A stretch of DNA of 36,100 bases, taken from contig NZ_MUBJ01000003.1 in assembly GCF_002127535.1 (NCBI RefSeq), positions 1-36,100 on the forward strand. Reading direction: 5' to 3'. The position numbers and the translations under genes were made by a program. Origin of the DNA: Xenorhabdus vietnamensis. Its GTDB lineage: Bacteria; Pseudomonadota; Gammaproteobacteria; Enterobacterales; Enterobacteriaceae. Every line of letters begins with the position of its first letter. Positions within the stretch are counted from its first letter, which is position 1. Below the pieces are notes generated by a model that had not been told where the DNA came from, ran no database searches, and saw only the letters and a program-made list of their open reading frames with translations. Positions 18,981 to 28,038 of this stretch are shown here, one piece after another.

Positions 18981-21260
18981 CTATTTCTGTGATTTGGCTC
19001 TCAACAGCCGAACTGCGTTCGCTGTTACTAGCGCAGTAGCTCCAGAATCAGCCAGAACTGCCATCCATAGTCCCGTAATACCCAATAGACTAGTGATAAG
19101 AAATACTGCCTTTAGGCCCAATGCAATAGTGATATTTTGACGAATGTTATAATGAGTTGTTCGGGACAGAGCGATAATTTCAGATAAACCCGTCAGTCGG
19201 TTATGTGTTAGGGCTGCATCGGCCGTTTCCAATGCAACATCGGTGCCGCTGCCCATAGCAACCCCTATGCTGGCGGCTTTCATGGCTGGAGCATCGTTGA
19301 TGCCATCGCCGACCATCATAGTGCGATGCTTTTTATTCAGCTCAGTAACTGCTTTCACTTTATCTTCAGGTAACAATCCGGCGCGATAATCAATACCCAG
19401 CCGGTTAGCGATGGCTGCCGCAGCGCGGGAATTATCACCAGTCAGCATTACAGCTTCTATGCCTTGTTTTTTCAGAAGGCGGATAGCATCTATGGCATCT
19501 TGTCGCAAGGTATCTTGCATTGCTATCAATCCCATAAATTGCTTATCACGAGTGACTGCAACCGCTGTTTTTCCACTGTTTTCCAGCTCAGTAACTCTTT
19601 GTTTCCATTCCTCGGACAGTGTATTTTCCGGTAATCTACCCGGGGCTGCGACGAGAATTTTTTGCCCCGACAATTGCCCTTCAACTCCTATCCCAGCCAG
19701 TGCTTTACGATGTTCAGCTTCAACAATTGACACTTTTCTATTTTCTGCAGCATTCAGGATAGCTTTTGCTAATGGGTGATGGGAGCCGCTTTCTACAGCA
19801 CCAGCCAGTGCCAGCAAGGTTTCTGCACTGATATTTTCTACGGGTTCAATTTCAGTAACCTGTGGTTTTCCTTCGGTCAACGTACCGGTCTTATCCAGAG
19901 CAATTGTGCTTACGGCACCAAGCTGTTCCAATGCTGCTCCACCTTTGATGAGGGAACCACGACGAGTTGCTGCGGCCAGTGCGGAAGTAATTGCGGCAGG
20001 CGTTGAGATGACCAAGGCGCAAGGGCAACCAATCAAAAGGAGGGTCAGGCCACGGTAGATCCAAGTTTCCCATGAGCCGGCAAAGAACAACGGTGGGATC
20101 AATACTACCAGTGCTGAGAACAATATAATCAAAGGAGTATAGACGCGACTGAATCGGTCGATAAAACGCTCAATCGGCGCACGACGCTCTTCAGCTTCTT
20201 CAATCAGTTGAAGGATGCGATCAATGGCGTTGTGACCGGGTTCAGAGATTACCCTCATCTGCACAGCACTGTCGACAGAAAGGCAGCCAGCAGCAACTTT
20301 TTCTCCCTGCTGTCGTTCAACCGGAACAGATTCACCGGTCAGGGCACTTTCATCGAAACTGGCAAATGGGCTGAGCAGTTCAGCATCGGTAGGCAAGCGG
20401 GCACCGGGTGCTATTTCAATGATATCGCCCGGGCGCAGATCAGGCGCTGATATAGTTTTCTTTTTCCCATCCTTAACCAGCAAGGCTTGATCAGGAACCA
20501 ACGCCATCAAGGCACTAACGCCACGCCGGGCACGTCCGGCGGCGTAGGATTCCAATATTTCCCCTAATTTGAACAGGAGAATAACCATCGCAGCTTCTGC
20601 TGTGGCATTAATGAACAAGGCACCAATGGCAGCAACACTCATTAAAGTTTCAATGGCGAAGGGAGTACCGGAACGAATCAGTTTGATGGCTTTGGCAGCT
20701 ACCGGATATAACCCAATTAGCGTAGTGATGATAAAAGCGATCTGCCCTGCGGGAGCATTGACCTTTGATATTCCCCAACTGGCAAACATCAGGGCAGCCA
20801 GAATGAGGATTGGGGAGAACGTTTTCCAGTGATTGACCGCTGGAGGCAGTTTAGATGCCGAATCCGTTTCCTTGATTTCAAAGCCAGCTTGTTTTACCGC
20901 TTGCTCGACGATGGTGCGAATATCAATATCAGCGTCAACCACCAGTTTCTCTGTTGTAAACAGAACCTTGACTTGCTTAGCTTCAGGTATTTTTTTCACG
21001 GCATTTTCGATCTTTCCTGCACAGCTTGGGCAATCCATGCCTTGAATAGTCCAATTAAAACGCTGTCTCGCCGTTAATTCGGAGGGAGCGTTATCCTGTA
21101 CGGTATGTGCATGATCGTGTGAACAGTGTGCACTGCTATGTTCGTGAGAATGGTCATGTGAATGCTTACTCACATCATTGGCGACCCCCTGATATTCTTG
21201 CTTTTGGGAAGATAAAGAACTGTGCTGTGATTGCTTATGTTTTTGGGAAGCGGGTAACAT
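18981..21260 (-). CDS. zntA: Zn(II)/Cd(II)/Pb(II)-exporting P1B-type ATPase ZntA
   Basis: ZntA pumps zinc, cadmium and lead out of the cytoplasm using ATP. The 759-residue protein begins with a His-rich stretch (HSHDHSHEHSSAHCSHDHAH), then one heavy-metal domain with GMDCPSCAG, eight expected spans, the TGES actuator motif, the metal-binding GCPCALVIST, the phosphorylated DKTGTLTEG and the hinge GDGINDAPAMK. GAGAGG lies seven bases before the ATG. The long His-rich leader probably buffers metal. Upstream is a textbook ZntR-type promoter, so zinc induction is likely. Confidence 0.97.
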   Translation of the reverse strand: MLPASQKHKQSQHSSLSSQKQEYQGVANDVSKHSHDHSHEHSSAHCSHDHAHTVQDNAPSELTARQRFNWTIQGMDCPSCAGKIENAVKKIPEAKQVKVLFTTEKLVVDADIDIRTIVEQAVKQAGFEIKETDSASKLPPAVNHWKTFSPILILAALMFASWGISKVNAPAGQIAFIITTLIGLYPVAAKAIKLIRSGTPFAIETLMSVAAIGALFINATAEAAMVILLFKLGEILESYAAGRARRGVSALMALVPDQALLVKDGKKKTISAPDLRPGDIIEIAPGARLPTDAELLSPFASFDESALTGESVPVERQQGEKVAAGCLSVDSAVQMRVISEPGHNAIDRILQLIEEAEERRAPIERFIDRFSRVYTPLIILFSALVVLIPPLFFAGSWETWIYRGLTLLLIGCPCALVISTPAAITSALAAATRRGSLIKGGAALEQLGAVSTIALDKTGTLTEGKPQVTEIEPVENISAETLLALAGAVESGSHHPLAKAILNAAENRKVSIVEAEHRKALAGIGVEGQLSGQKILVAAPGRLPENTLSEEWKQRVTELENSGKTAVAVTRDKQFMGLIAMQDTLRQDAIDAIRLLKKQGIEAVMLTGDNSRAAAAIANRLGIDYRAGLLPEDKVKAVTELNKKHRTMMVGDGINDAPAMKAASIGVAMGSGTDVALETADAALTHNRLTGLSEIIALSRTTHYNIRQNITIALGLKAVFLITSLLGITGLWMAVLADSGATALVTANAVRLLRAKSQK

Positions 21261-21304
21261 AGGCGACCTCTCAAATAGAGTTAATGAAAATTAGTTTAGA
21301 TTAA

Positions 21305-21338
21305 CTCTACACTCTGGAGTGAACTCCAGAGTCAAATT
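21305..21338 (-). promoter_or_regulatory. ZntR (MerR-type) operator-promoter of zntA
   Basis: Perfect arms ACTCTGGAGT (21311-21320) and ACTCCAGAGT (21323-21332) around two bases. On the minus strand TTGACT precedes the dyad and TAGAGT follows at 20 bases, the stretched spacer typical of MerR-family promoters. As I remember it, the E. coli zntA promoter has the same ACTCTGGAGT arms. Confidence 0.9.
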
Positions 21339-21466
21339 CAATAAGAGGAATTCTTTTGATGATGTGTGCTATTGAATTTTGCGCTATTTAAGATGGATTC
21401 TCATCACCAACGCCCTTCCTCTTTATGTTCTTTGCTATCAATCTTTTGCCTGATAAGAGTAATCAA

Positions 21467-22093
21467 TCACAAGAACAGTGAACGAATAATCAAAAAATGT
21501 CCGATAAAACCGCAGGCAGCGACAATCGCTTTTGACAGTTTAAAAGGGAAGCGATACTTATCAATGATGTTGATACTATGTGCAAGGAGTAGCAGGATAG
21601 TGCCAGCTATGATGGAAAACCGGCTTGCATTGCTGAGTGAAAAATATTGTTCTCCGGCAACCCAAACCATCAACAGTGCCATAATGAAGCTATCTACCAC
21701 CCGCCAACGCATATTATCCAGACGAGTCCAGACTGTTAACATGACCACAATGCCTACGAACAGCAAGATCAACGGAAGTGGGAAAAAGAAATTGAAGCCC
21801 ATATGTAAGGCAAAACTGACGGTGTATAACAAGTAACTCAGGAACAGTGTGATGAATGAGAAGAGTAAATACTTACTGGGGAGCATGCGGAGTGAATCAG
21901 AGATCAGTGCAGTAAGTAGGCCAGCAATAATGAAATAACCTGAAACTTCAAGATTGGGTGCCTGCCAAGCCCATAACAACAGAAGCAGCATGGTGACGGG
22001 GCGAAAAATCCATTGCTGCCAGTAGGTGCCACGATAGGCAGCATCAATATATAGCCACCCAGAGAAAAACACAGCAAGAAATGGCCAACTCAT
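21467..22093 (-). CDS. yhhN: YhhN, TMEM86-family membrane protein
   Basis: A 208-residue inner-membrane protein with about eight hydrophobic spans, the same length as E. coli YhhN. The family (YhhN/TMEM86) includes eukaryotic lysoplasmalogenases; the bacterial role is not settled. It begins MSWPFLAVFFSGWLYIDAAY and ends FIGHFLIIRSLFL, closely like E. coli. An AAGGAAAGGAAA stretch precedes the ATG. It lies upstream of zntA on the same strand, but the ZntR promoter between them makes zntA independently regulated. Confidence 0.92.
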   Translation of the reverse strand: MSWPFLAVFFSGWLYIDAAYRGTYWQQWIFRPVTMLLLLLWAWQAPNLEVSGYFIIAGLLTALISDSLRMLPSKYLLFSFITLFLSYLLYTVSFALHMGFNFFFPLPLILLFVGIVVMLTVWTRLDNMRWRVVDSFIMALLMVWVAGEQYFSLSNASRFSIIAGTILLLLAHSINIIDKYRFPFKLSKAIVAACGFIGHFLIIRSLFL

Positions 22094-22179
22094 ATTTTTC
22101 CTTTCCTTAATGTTGAATGCCCGTTTTATCAGGCAATTTTATTTATGCTAGGGTTGGTACGGAGAGTATCTTGATTGAC

Positions 22180-22204
22180 ATTAATTCGTTATTAACGAAT
22201 TAAT
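22180..22204. promoter_or_regulatory. 25-bp dyad upstream of yhhN, possible operator
   Basis: ATTAATTCGTTA and TAACGAATTAAT flank one central base, a perfect 12-1-12 palindrome. With a one-base loop it cannot fold well as RNA, so a dimeric regulator site is the better reading. It lies 87 bases upstream of the yhhN ATG. No regulator gene is adjacent. Confidence 0.45.
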
Positions 22205-22234
22205 AAAGTTTTATTATCAAAAGTAAAGAACGTC

Positions 22235-22261
22235 AATGAGTAATTATGCGAATTACTCATT
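22235..22261 (-). terminator. Perfect 11-bp hairpin after yhhL
   Basis: AATGAGTAATT and AATTACTCATT with a 5-base loop, 60 bases past the yhhL stop. The minus-strand tail (GACGTTCTTTACTTTTG) is only partly T-rich, so it is a weak terminator or an mRNA-end stabiliser. Confidence 0.45.
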
Positions 22262-22321
22262 AACGATATTTGGTTTATCTCCAACAGGAAGAAAACAGCA
22301 TGGGACACTGGGTACGGGAAG

Positions 22322-22603
22322 CTACTTTTCCTTCCGTTGTTTCTCTTTTTGTTGTTTTTTCTGCCAAGCCAGTAGTTCAAAAACTCCGAAAAAGAAGATC
22401 TTGGTCTGGAGAAAACCAGACAGTTTTTGATCTTTGGGTTGGGAGTTTTTCAGTAGAAGCAACTGAAAAGCATGCATAATGAGCGTAAAGACCATTGCAA
22501 TATCCATAAAGTATTTCAATGGCTTAGGGAATGGATGCAATAAATTGAAGATCATGATACCCCAAACTAAGATCATGATCCCTTTTCCTAATTGAATAAA
22601 CAT
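22322..22603 (-). CDS. yhhL: YhhL, DUF1145 membrane protein
   Basis: A 93-residue small inner-membrane protein with three hydrophobic spans and a strongly basic tail (KKQQKEKQRKEK). The core LHPFPKPLKYF, HAFQLLLLKNSQP and FFFGVFELLAWQKK matches DUF1145/YhhL; the function is unknown. Two adjacent ATGs occur (22606 and 22603); GGAG is six bases from the second, so that is chosen. It follows rsmD by 41 bases, the E. coli order, and is probably in one transcript with it. Confidence 0.88.
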   Translation of the reverse strand: MFIQLGKGIMILVWGIMIFNLLHPFPKPLKYFMDIAMVFTLIMHAFQLLLLKNSQPKDQKLSGFLQTKIFFFGVFELLAWQKKQQKEKQRKEK

Positions 22604-22644
22604 CATCGACTCCGAAATCGTATTTAAGCAGTTCAGGCATCATA

Positions 22645-23235
22645 TTACTGGTGGCGAATATACAGTCGGTAAGCAACTTGCCCTGCGATTTTTTCCCGAT
22701 GCAGCTTCCAGTTTGAAGGAACTTCTGTTGCAGCAGATTCTGCCTCTGCTTCAACATAAATCCAACTTTCTTCTGCCAGCCAGCCATTGGGTTCCAATAA
22801 ATTGATTGTTTCAGCCAACATACCTTTACGGAATGGGGGATCGAGGAAAACCACATCAAATGGTGTCCCTGTGTCGTTGAGGGATTCGTTGAGGTATTGT
22901 AGTGCATTACCTTGTACCACATCAGCATTTTCAGCTTTCAGTAGGGCCAGATTAGCTGATAGCTGTTTCGCCACATTGCGGTCATATTCAATTAAGGTCG
23001 CGTGGCTTGCATAACGTGACAAAGCCTCAAATCCAAGTGCTCCGCTACCTGAAAAACAATCCAGACAACGAGCTTCCTGAATTTTTGGCATCAGCCAGTT
23101 AAAAAGTGTCTCGCGAACCCGATCTGTTGTTGGGCGCAGGCCGTCACTATCAGGAACCGGCAATTTTCTCCCGCGCCATTTTCCGCCAATAATGCGGATT
23201 TGTCCTAAAGACGCGCGCTGTGGTTTTTTAGTCAT
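22645..23235 (-). CDS. rsmD: 16S rRNA (guanine966-N2)-methyltransferase RsmD
   Basis: RsmD methylates G966 of 16S rRNA in the assembled small subunit using S-adenosylmethionine. The 196-residue protein (E. coli: 198) begins with a basic stretch, then GQIRIIGGKWRGRKLPVPDS and RPTTDRVRETLFNWL. The SAM-binding CLDCFSGSGALGFEALSR and the catalytic DPPF (FLDPPFRKG) are intact. It is divergent from ftsY and precedes yhhL. Confidence 0.97.
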   Translation of the reverse strand: MTKKPQRASLGQIRIIGGKWRGRKLPVPDSDGLRPTTDRVRETLFNWLMPKIQEARCLDCFSGSGALGFEALSRYASHATLIEYDRNVAKQLSANLALLKAENADVVQGNALQYLNESLNDTGTPFDVVFLDPPFRKGMLAETINLLEPNGWLAEESWIYVEAEAESAATEVPSNWKLHREKIAGQVAYRLYIRHQ

Positions 23236-23546
23236 AATTTACATAGCTTAAATATTTGTCATCCGATGCTATTAAATAATACCTGGCGGAGACAAAAAGT
23301 GAGTGGAAATAAAGAAACCCGTTGATTAATTTACCATGAAATCCGCTATAGATATGTGTTGTGGTGTGATGAAAATGTTAGACTGGATTTTATTACCGTT
23401 AGAACCTATCCCAGTAGATAAAACAGCACATATCTAATAGATTTCTGGTTGCCATGAAGCCAGCAGCGCTGTGGTTTGAAAGATAAAATGTATCATGGGA
23501 TAGGCTGTTATAACGCCATAATTAACCGCGAGGAGTGTAGTGGCCG
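23236..23546. other. Divergent rsmD/ftsY intergenic region
   Basis: 311 bases that must contain both promoters. Apart from the AGGAG ribosome-binding site of ftsY (23531-23535) I see no repeat, operator or small gene. Confidence 0.5.
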
Positions 23547-25118
23547 ATGGCAAAAGAGAAAAAAAAAGGTTTCTTCTCTTGGTTCGGACTTGGTCGTCAA
23601 GATAAGAAGCAGCAAGAGGAACAAGCTGAACAAGAAAGAATAGCAGCGGAAGAAGCTGAACAGCAGCGTTTAGCGGAAGAAGTGGCTCTCCGTACAGCCG
23701 AAGAAGCCGAGCAGCAGCGTTTGGCGGAAGAAGCAACCCGTCGCGCCGCCGAGGAAGCCGAGCAGCAACGTTTGGCGGAAGAAGCAACCCGCCACGCCGC
23801 CGAAGAAGCCGAACAGCAGCGTTTGGAGGAAGAGGCAATCCGTCGCGCCGCCGAAGAAGCCGAGCAGCAACGTTTAGCGGAAGAAGCAACCCGTCGTGCC
23901 GCCGAAGAAGCGGAGCAGCAGCGTTTGGCGGAAGAAGAGTTCCGTCGCACCGCCGAAGAAGCCGAACAGCAGCGTTTAGCGGAAGAAGCAGCCCGTCATG
24001 CCGCCGAAGAAGCCGAGCAGCAACGTTTAGCGGAAGAAGCAACCCGTCGTGCCGCCGAAGAAGCGGAGCAGCAGCGTTTAGCGGAAGAATCAGCCCGTCA
24101 TGCCGCCGAAGAAGCTGAACCGCAGCGTTTAGAGGAAGAAGCAACCCTTCAGGCAGAAAAACAAACAGCATTACCGAAGGAACAAGAACGGCCAACCAAA
24201 GAAGGGTTTTTTGCTCGTCTGAAACGTAGCTTAGTTAAAACCCGTCAAAATCTTGGCTCAGGTTTTTTAGGGCTATTCCGTGGTAAGAAAATTGATGATG
24301 ATCTGTTTGAAGAGCTGGAAGAGCAGTTACTGATTGCAGATGTGGGTGTCGAAACTACCCGCAAAATCATTACTAGCCTGACAGCTCACGCCAGCCGCAA
24401 GGAGTTGAAAGATGCGGAAGCGCTTTACTCTAAACTGAAAGAAGAGATGTCGGATATTTTGGTGAAAGTTGATAAGCCGCTGGAAATTGAAGGCAAATCA
24501 CCTTATGTCATTTTGATGGTGGGAGTAAATGGTGTTGGCAAAACGACCACTATTGGTAAATTGGCGCGCCAATATCAGTCTCAGGGCAAATCAGTCATAT
24601 TAGCAGCCGGGGATACCTTCCGCGCAGCAGCGGTAGAGCAGTTACAGGTTTGGGGCGATCGCAACAAAATTCCTGTGGTTGCCCAACATACGGGGGCGGA
24701 TCCAGCCTCAGTGATTTTTGATGCCATCCAGTCAGCCAAGGCCAAAGGTGTTGATATCCTGATTGCGGATACAGCAGGGCGCTTGCAGAACAAATCCCAT
24801 CTGATGGAAGAATTGAAAAAAATCGTTCGAGTGATGAAAAAACTGGACGTAGAAGCACCTCATGAAATTATGCTGATTCTGGATGCGAGTACAGGTCAAA
24901 ATGCAGTAAGTCAGGCTAAACTATTCCATGAAGCTGTAGGGTTGACGGGTATTTCACTCACCAAACTGGATGGTACTGCGAAAGGGGGGGTTATCTTCGC
25001 TATTGCCGACCAATTTGAGATTCCAATCCGCTACATTGGTGTGGGTGAAGGAATTGAAGATCTCCGTCCATTTAAGGCAGACGATTTTATTGAGGCTCTT
25101 TTTGCCCGAGAGGATTAA
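23547..25118 (+). CDS. ftsY: Signal recognition particle receptor FtsY, with an expanded repeat domain
   Basis: FtsY is the membrane-associated GTPase receptor that takes ribosome-SRP complexes to the Sec translocon. The 523-residue protein has an N-terminal [12 protein letters not shown] membrane-targeting segment, an acidic region made of ten 17-residue repeats (residues 34-203), then the four-helix N domain (from about [11 protein letters not shown]) and the GTPase G domain with [33 protein letters not shown] and [10 protein letters not shown]. The catalytic NG part is fully conserved. The start has AGGAG 11 bases upstream. It is the first gene of ftsYEX, with a 6-base gap to ftsE. Confidence 0.97.
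   Translation: MAKEKKKGFFSWFGLGRQDKKQQEEQAEQERIAAEEAEQQRLAEEVALRTAEEAEQQRLAEEATRRAAEEAEQQRLAEEATRHAAEEAEQQRLEEEAIRRAAEEAEQQRLAEEATRRAAEEAEQQRLAEEEFRRTAEEAEQQRLAEEAARHAAEEAEQQRLAEEATRRAAEEAEQQRLAEESARHAAEEAEPQRLEEEATLQAEKQTALPKEQERPTKEGFFARLKRSLVKTRQNLGSGFLGLFRGKKIDDDLFEELEEQLLIADVGVETTRKIITSLTAHASRKELKDAEALYSKLKEEMSDILVKVDKPLEIEGKSPYVILMVGVNGVGKTTTIGKLARQYQSQGKSVILAAGDTFRAAAVEQLQVWGDRNKIPVVAQHTGADPASVIFDAIQSAKAKGVDILIADTAGRLQNKSHLMEELKKIVRVMKKLDVEAPHEIMLILDASTGQNAVSQAKLFHEAVGLTGISLTKLDGTAKGGVIFAIADQFEIPIRYIGVGEGIEDLRPFKADDFIEALFARED
23646..24155 (+). repeat. Ten tandem 51-bp repeats inside ftsY
   Basis: Ten in-frame copies encode [21 protein letters not shown] units. The first eight residues are nearly invariant, while the last four to six vary (ATRRA, ATRHA, AARHA, EFRRT, AIRRA). 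The unit is Glu/Ala/Gln/Arg-rich and should form a long charged helix. Unit number is likely to vary between strains. The repeats contain few stops in any frame, which creates spurious antisense ORFs here. Confidence 0.95.
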
Positions 25119-25124
25119 CTATTA

Positions 25125-25790
25125 ATGATTCGCTTTGAACAGGTCAGTAAAGCCTATCTTGGAGGGCGGCAGGCGCTGCAAGGGGTGGATTTTCATCTGC
25201 TTCCAGGAGAAATGGCGTTTTTAACCGGTCACTCAGGGGCCGGTAAAAGTACACTTTTGAAACTTATCTGTGGTATCGAACGCCCTAGCGCAGGCCATGT
25301 CTGGTTTTCCGGTCATGACATCAGCCGACTAAAATCCCGGGAGATCCCTTTTCTGCGTCGTCAGATCGGCATGATTTTTCAGGATCACCACCTGCTTTTG
25401 GATCGTACCGTATATGAGAACGTCGCTATGCCTCTGATTATTTCAGGGGCAAGTGCTGAAGACATTCGTCGACGGGTATCTGCGGCGTTGGATAAGGTCG
25501 GCTTACTGGACAAAGCGAAAAATTTTCCCATCCAGCTTTCTGGAGGAGAACAACAGCGTATAGGGATCGCCCGCGCTGTGGTGAACAAGCCAACCGTACT
25601 GCTGGCGGATGAACCGACAGGAAATTTGGATGGGGAATTATCAGAGGGAATTATGCGTCTGTTTGAAGAATTTAACCGGGTTGGTGTGACGGTTCTGATG
25701 GCTACCCATGATATCGCCCTGATTGAACGAAGAAGTTACCGCATCTTGACCCTGAATCAGGGACGCATGCAAGGAGGACAGCATGACTAA
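25125..25790 (+). CDS. ftsE: Cell-division ABC ATPase FtsE
   Basis: FtsE is the ATPase of the FtsEX complex at the division septum, which controls peptidoglycan amidases via EnvC. The 221-residue protein has Walker [15 protein letters not shown]-loop [10 protein letters not shown], signature [16 protein letters not shown], Walker [13 protein letters not shown] and switch His in [10 protein letters not shown]. It starts 6 bases after ftsY and overlaps ftsX by 8 bases, so the three genes are co-translated. Confidence 0.97.
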   Translation: MIRFEQVSKAYLGGRQALQGVDFHLLPGEMAFLTGHSGAGKSTLLKLICGIERPSAGHVWFSGHDISRLKSREIPFLRRQIGMIFQDHHLLLDRTVYENVAMPLIISGASAEDIRRRVSAALDKVGLLDKAKNFPIQLSGGEQQRIGIARAVVNKPTVLLADEPTGNLDGELSEGIMRLFEEFNRVGVTVLMATHDIALIERRSYRILTLNQGRMQGGQHD

Positions 25791-26763
25791 GCATGTCCGT
25801 CATTCAGCGAAAAAAATACAGTCACCGAAACCCAAATCCAAATCATTGAAAGGAGGGTGGCGTGTGCAGTGGCGTTATGCGTGGAAAAGCACTTTGTCCG
25901 ATATGTTTGGCCAACCGTTGGCAACGTTGTTGACCATTATGGTGATAGCCATTTCGCTGACCTTGCCGAGTGTGTTTTTTATCGTTTGGAAAAACGTCAA
26001 TCAAGCAGTGATACAGTGGTATCCGGTTCCACAACTCACAGTTTATTTGGACAAATCACTGAATGACAATAGCGCCAAGCAGGTGATTGATCAGTTGAAA
26101 GGTATGGATGGAGTAAAATCTGTGAATTACCTTTCCCGTGAAGAAGCCGTAAATGAATTCCGTGCATGGTCGGGGTTTGCCAGCGCATTGGATCTGCTGG
26201 AGGAAAACCCTCTTCCGGCGGTCGCTATAGTTTCTCCCAAATTGAATTTTCAAAATACTCAGGCATTAACTACATTGCGGGATCAGGTTGCGCAGATTAA
26301 AGGCATTGAAGAGGTCAGGATGGATGATAGCTGGTTCGCTCGCTTGACTGCTTTGGCCATCCTTATCGGCAGAATTGCCGTTGTGATAGGTATCTTGATG
26401 GTGGTTGCATTGCTCTTGGTCATTGGTAACAGTGTCCGGCTGAGTATCTTTAGCCGCCGTGAGACGATTAACGTCATGAAGCTGATTGGAGCGACAGATG
26501 GTTTTATCCTGCGCCCTTTCCTTAATGGCGGAGCCTTATTGGGCGTTTTGGGGGCAATATTTTCCCTGATCCTTTCTTCTTTGTTAGTGTGGAAGCTTTC
26601 CGATGTGGTGACGGAAGTGGCGGGTGTTTTTGGAACAAGCTTTAGGTTGTATGGTTTGGGTTGGGATGAATCACTTTTGTTAGTGCTTATTTCGGGTATG
26701 ATTGGTTGGATTGCTGCGTGGTTTGCGACAATTCAGCATTTGCGTCGTTTCAGGCCGGAATAA
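25783..26763 (+). CDS. ftsX: Cell-division ABC permease FtsX
   Basis: FtsX is the membrane subunit of FtsEX. The 326-residue protein (E. coli: about 352) has a basic cytoplasmic N-terminus, a first transmembrane span ([21 protein letters not shown]), a periplasmic domain of about 130 residues that recruits EnvC, and three further spans with the conserved [20 protein letters not shown] loop. The start overlaps the ftsE stop by 8 bases. It is slightly shorter than E. coli FtsX at the N-terminus, which is common. Confidence 0.96.
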   Translation: MTKHVRHSAKKIQSPKPKSKSLKGGWRVQWRYAWKSTLSDMFGQPLATLLTIMVIAISLTLPSVFFIVWKNVNQAVIQWYPVPQLTVYLDKSLNDNSAKQVIDQLKGMDGVKSVNYLSREEAVNEFRAWSGFASALDLLEENPLPAVAIVSPKLNFQNTQALTTLRDQVAQIKGIEEVRMDDSWFARLTALAILIGRIAVVIGILMVVALLLVIGNSVRLSIFSRRETINVMKLIGATDGFILRPFLNGGALLGVLGAIFSLILSSLLVWKLSDVVTEVAGVFGTSFRLYGLGWDESLLLVLISGMIGWIAAWFATIQHLRRFRPE

Positions 26764-26858
26764 AGGTGTTTACCGGGGCTGCAAGTGAACTTCTGGGCTT
26801 AATTGCTGTCCAATTCACAGTTATGACTTTGTGCTGATATTTATACAATTGAGACGAT

Positions 26859-26886
26859 TTGAATATGATTTTTACGGTGATAAAAT
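26859..26886 (+). promoter_or_regulatory. Candidate sigma-70 promoter of rpoH
   Basis: TTGAAT and TAAAAT separated by 16 bases, ending about 90 bases upstream of the rpoH ATG. E. coli rpoH has several promoters; others may exist in the 211-base gap after ftsX, but I could not place them. Confidence 0.45.
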
Positions 26887-26974
26887 AGACACACCTTTGG
26901 CTTGAATAAACCCTATTGGTTATTCAGGCGAACTTAAAAGCCATCAATTTGGATCTAACTTTGAGAGAATTTGA

Positions 26975-27832
26975 ATGACAAAAGAAATGCAAACTTTGGC
27001 ATTAGTTCCACAAGGTAGTTTGGAAGGATATATCCGTGCCTCCAATGCTTATCCTATGCTTTCTGCAGAGGAAGAGAGGGAACTGGCAGAAAGGCTGCAT
27101 TACCAGGGAGATCTGGATGCAGCGAAAAAGCTGATCCTTTCTCACCTGCGCTTCGTTGTTCATGTTGCCCGCAGTTATGCCGGTTATGGTCTGCCGCAGG
27201 CGGATTTAATTCAGGAAGGCAATATTGGCCTGATGAAAGCAGTTCGTCGATTTAATCCAGAAGTAGGCGTGCGTCTGGTTTCTTTTGCTGTTCACTGGAT
27301 TAAGGCAGAAATCCATGAATATGTATTGCGTAATTGGCGTATTGTGAAAGTCGCAACAACAAAAGCTCAGCGCAAGCTGTTCTTTAATTTGCGTAAGGCT
27401 AAACAACGTCTGGGATGGTTCAATCAGGATGAAGTTGATCTGGTCGCCAAAGAATTGGGTGTGACCAGCAAAGATGTCCGGGAAATGGAATCTCGCATGT
27501 CAGCGCAGGATATGGCATTCGATATGTCCTCTGATGATGACAATCATGATAGCCAACCTGTGGCTCCGGTTCTGTATTTGCAGGACAAGGCTTCTGACTT
27601 TGCCGATGGCATTGAAGAAGATAACTGGGAAAACCACGCTGCGGATAAACTTTCTGTGGCGATGGAAGGGCTGGATGACCGTAGCCAAGACATCATTCGT
27701 TCCCGCTGGTTGGATGATGACAACAAAACCACCTTGCAAGAATTGGCAGACAAATATGGTGTATCTGCTGAACGTGTTCGACAGCTAGAAAAAAATGCAA
27801 TGAAGAAGTTGCGACTGGCTATTGAAGCGTAA
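26975..27832 (+). CDS. rpoH: Heat-shock sigma factor RpoH (sigma-32)
   Basis: RpoH directs RNA polymerase to heat-shock promoters (chaperones, proteases). The 285-residue protein (E. coli: 284) has the region 2 core ([20 protein letters not shown], then [12 protein letters not shown]), the sigma-32-specific RpoH box [18 protein letters not shown] and a region 4 helix-turn-helix ([22 protein letters not shown]). ATG 26975 is preceded by a GAGAG stretch nine bases away. Control by a 5' mRNA thermosensor and by chaperone-mediated turnover is known in E. coli; I have not shown either here. Confidence 0.98.
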   Translation: MTKEMQTLALVPQGSLEGYIRASNAYPMLSAEEERELAERLHYQGDLDAAKKLILSHLRFVVHVARSYAGYGLPQADLIQEGNIGLMKAVRRFNPEVGVRLVSFAVHWIKAEIHEYVLRNWRIVKVATTKAQRKLFFNLRKAKQRLGWFNQDEVDLVAKELGVTSKDVREMESRMSAQDMAFDMSSDDDNHDSQPVAPVLYLQDKASDFADGIEEDNWENHAADKLSVAMEGLDDRSQDIIRSRWLDDDNKTTLQELADKYGVSAERVRQLEKNAMKKLRLAIEA

Positions 27833-27899
27833 ACGCTTAGGCTTATTAGTTATGCGTCATTTAGTGGCATATAGTTAGCTGAGTAAAACTTGCTCGATT

Positions 27900-27931
27900 A
27901 AAAAGCGATAATTTGTTTTGTCGCTTTTTTT
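27900..27931 (+). terminator. Rho-independent terminator of rpoH
   Basis: AAAAAGCGA and TCGCTTTTT arms with a 12-base loop and a run of T, 67 bases after the rpoH stop. Confidence 0.8.
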
Positions 27932-28038
27932 ATGCCTACAAAATGGGTAGTAATAAGCAGTAAAAAGATGATTGGTGTATTGGATTTACTGGTAAAGAAT
28001 ACCAGTAAATATGCATCAGAGAGCCGAGGAAATTCATT

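Noticed and set aside
23646..24155. Short regular repeats considered as CRISPR
   Set aside because: The units are contiguous, in frame with FtsY and lack spacers.
23434..24195. 253-residue minus-strand ORF, plus two more antisense frames, across the ftsY repeats
   Set aside because: Pure shadow of the 51-bp repeats, which have no stops in the reverse frames; the products are Leu/Arg or Ser/Ala repeats with no start signal.
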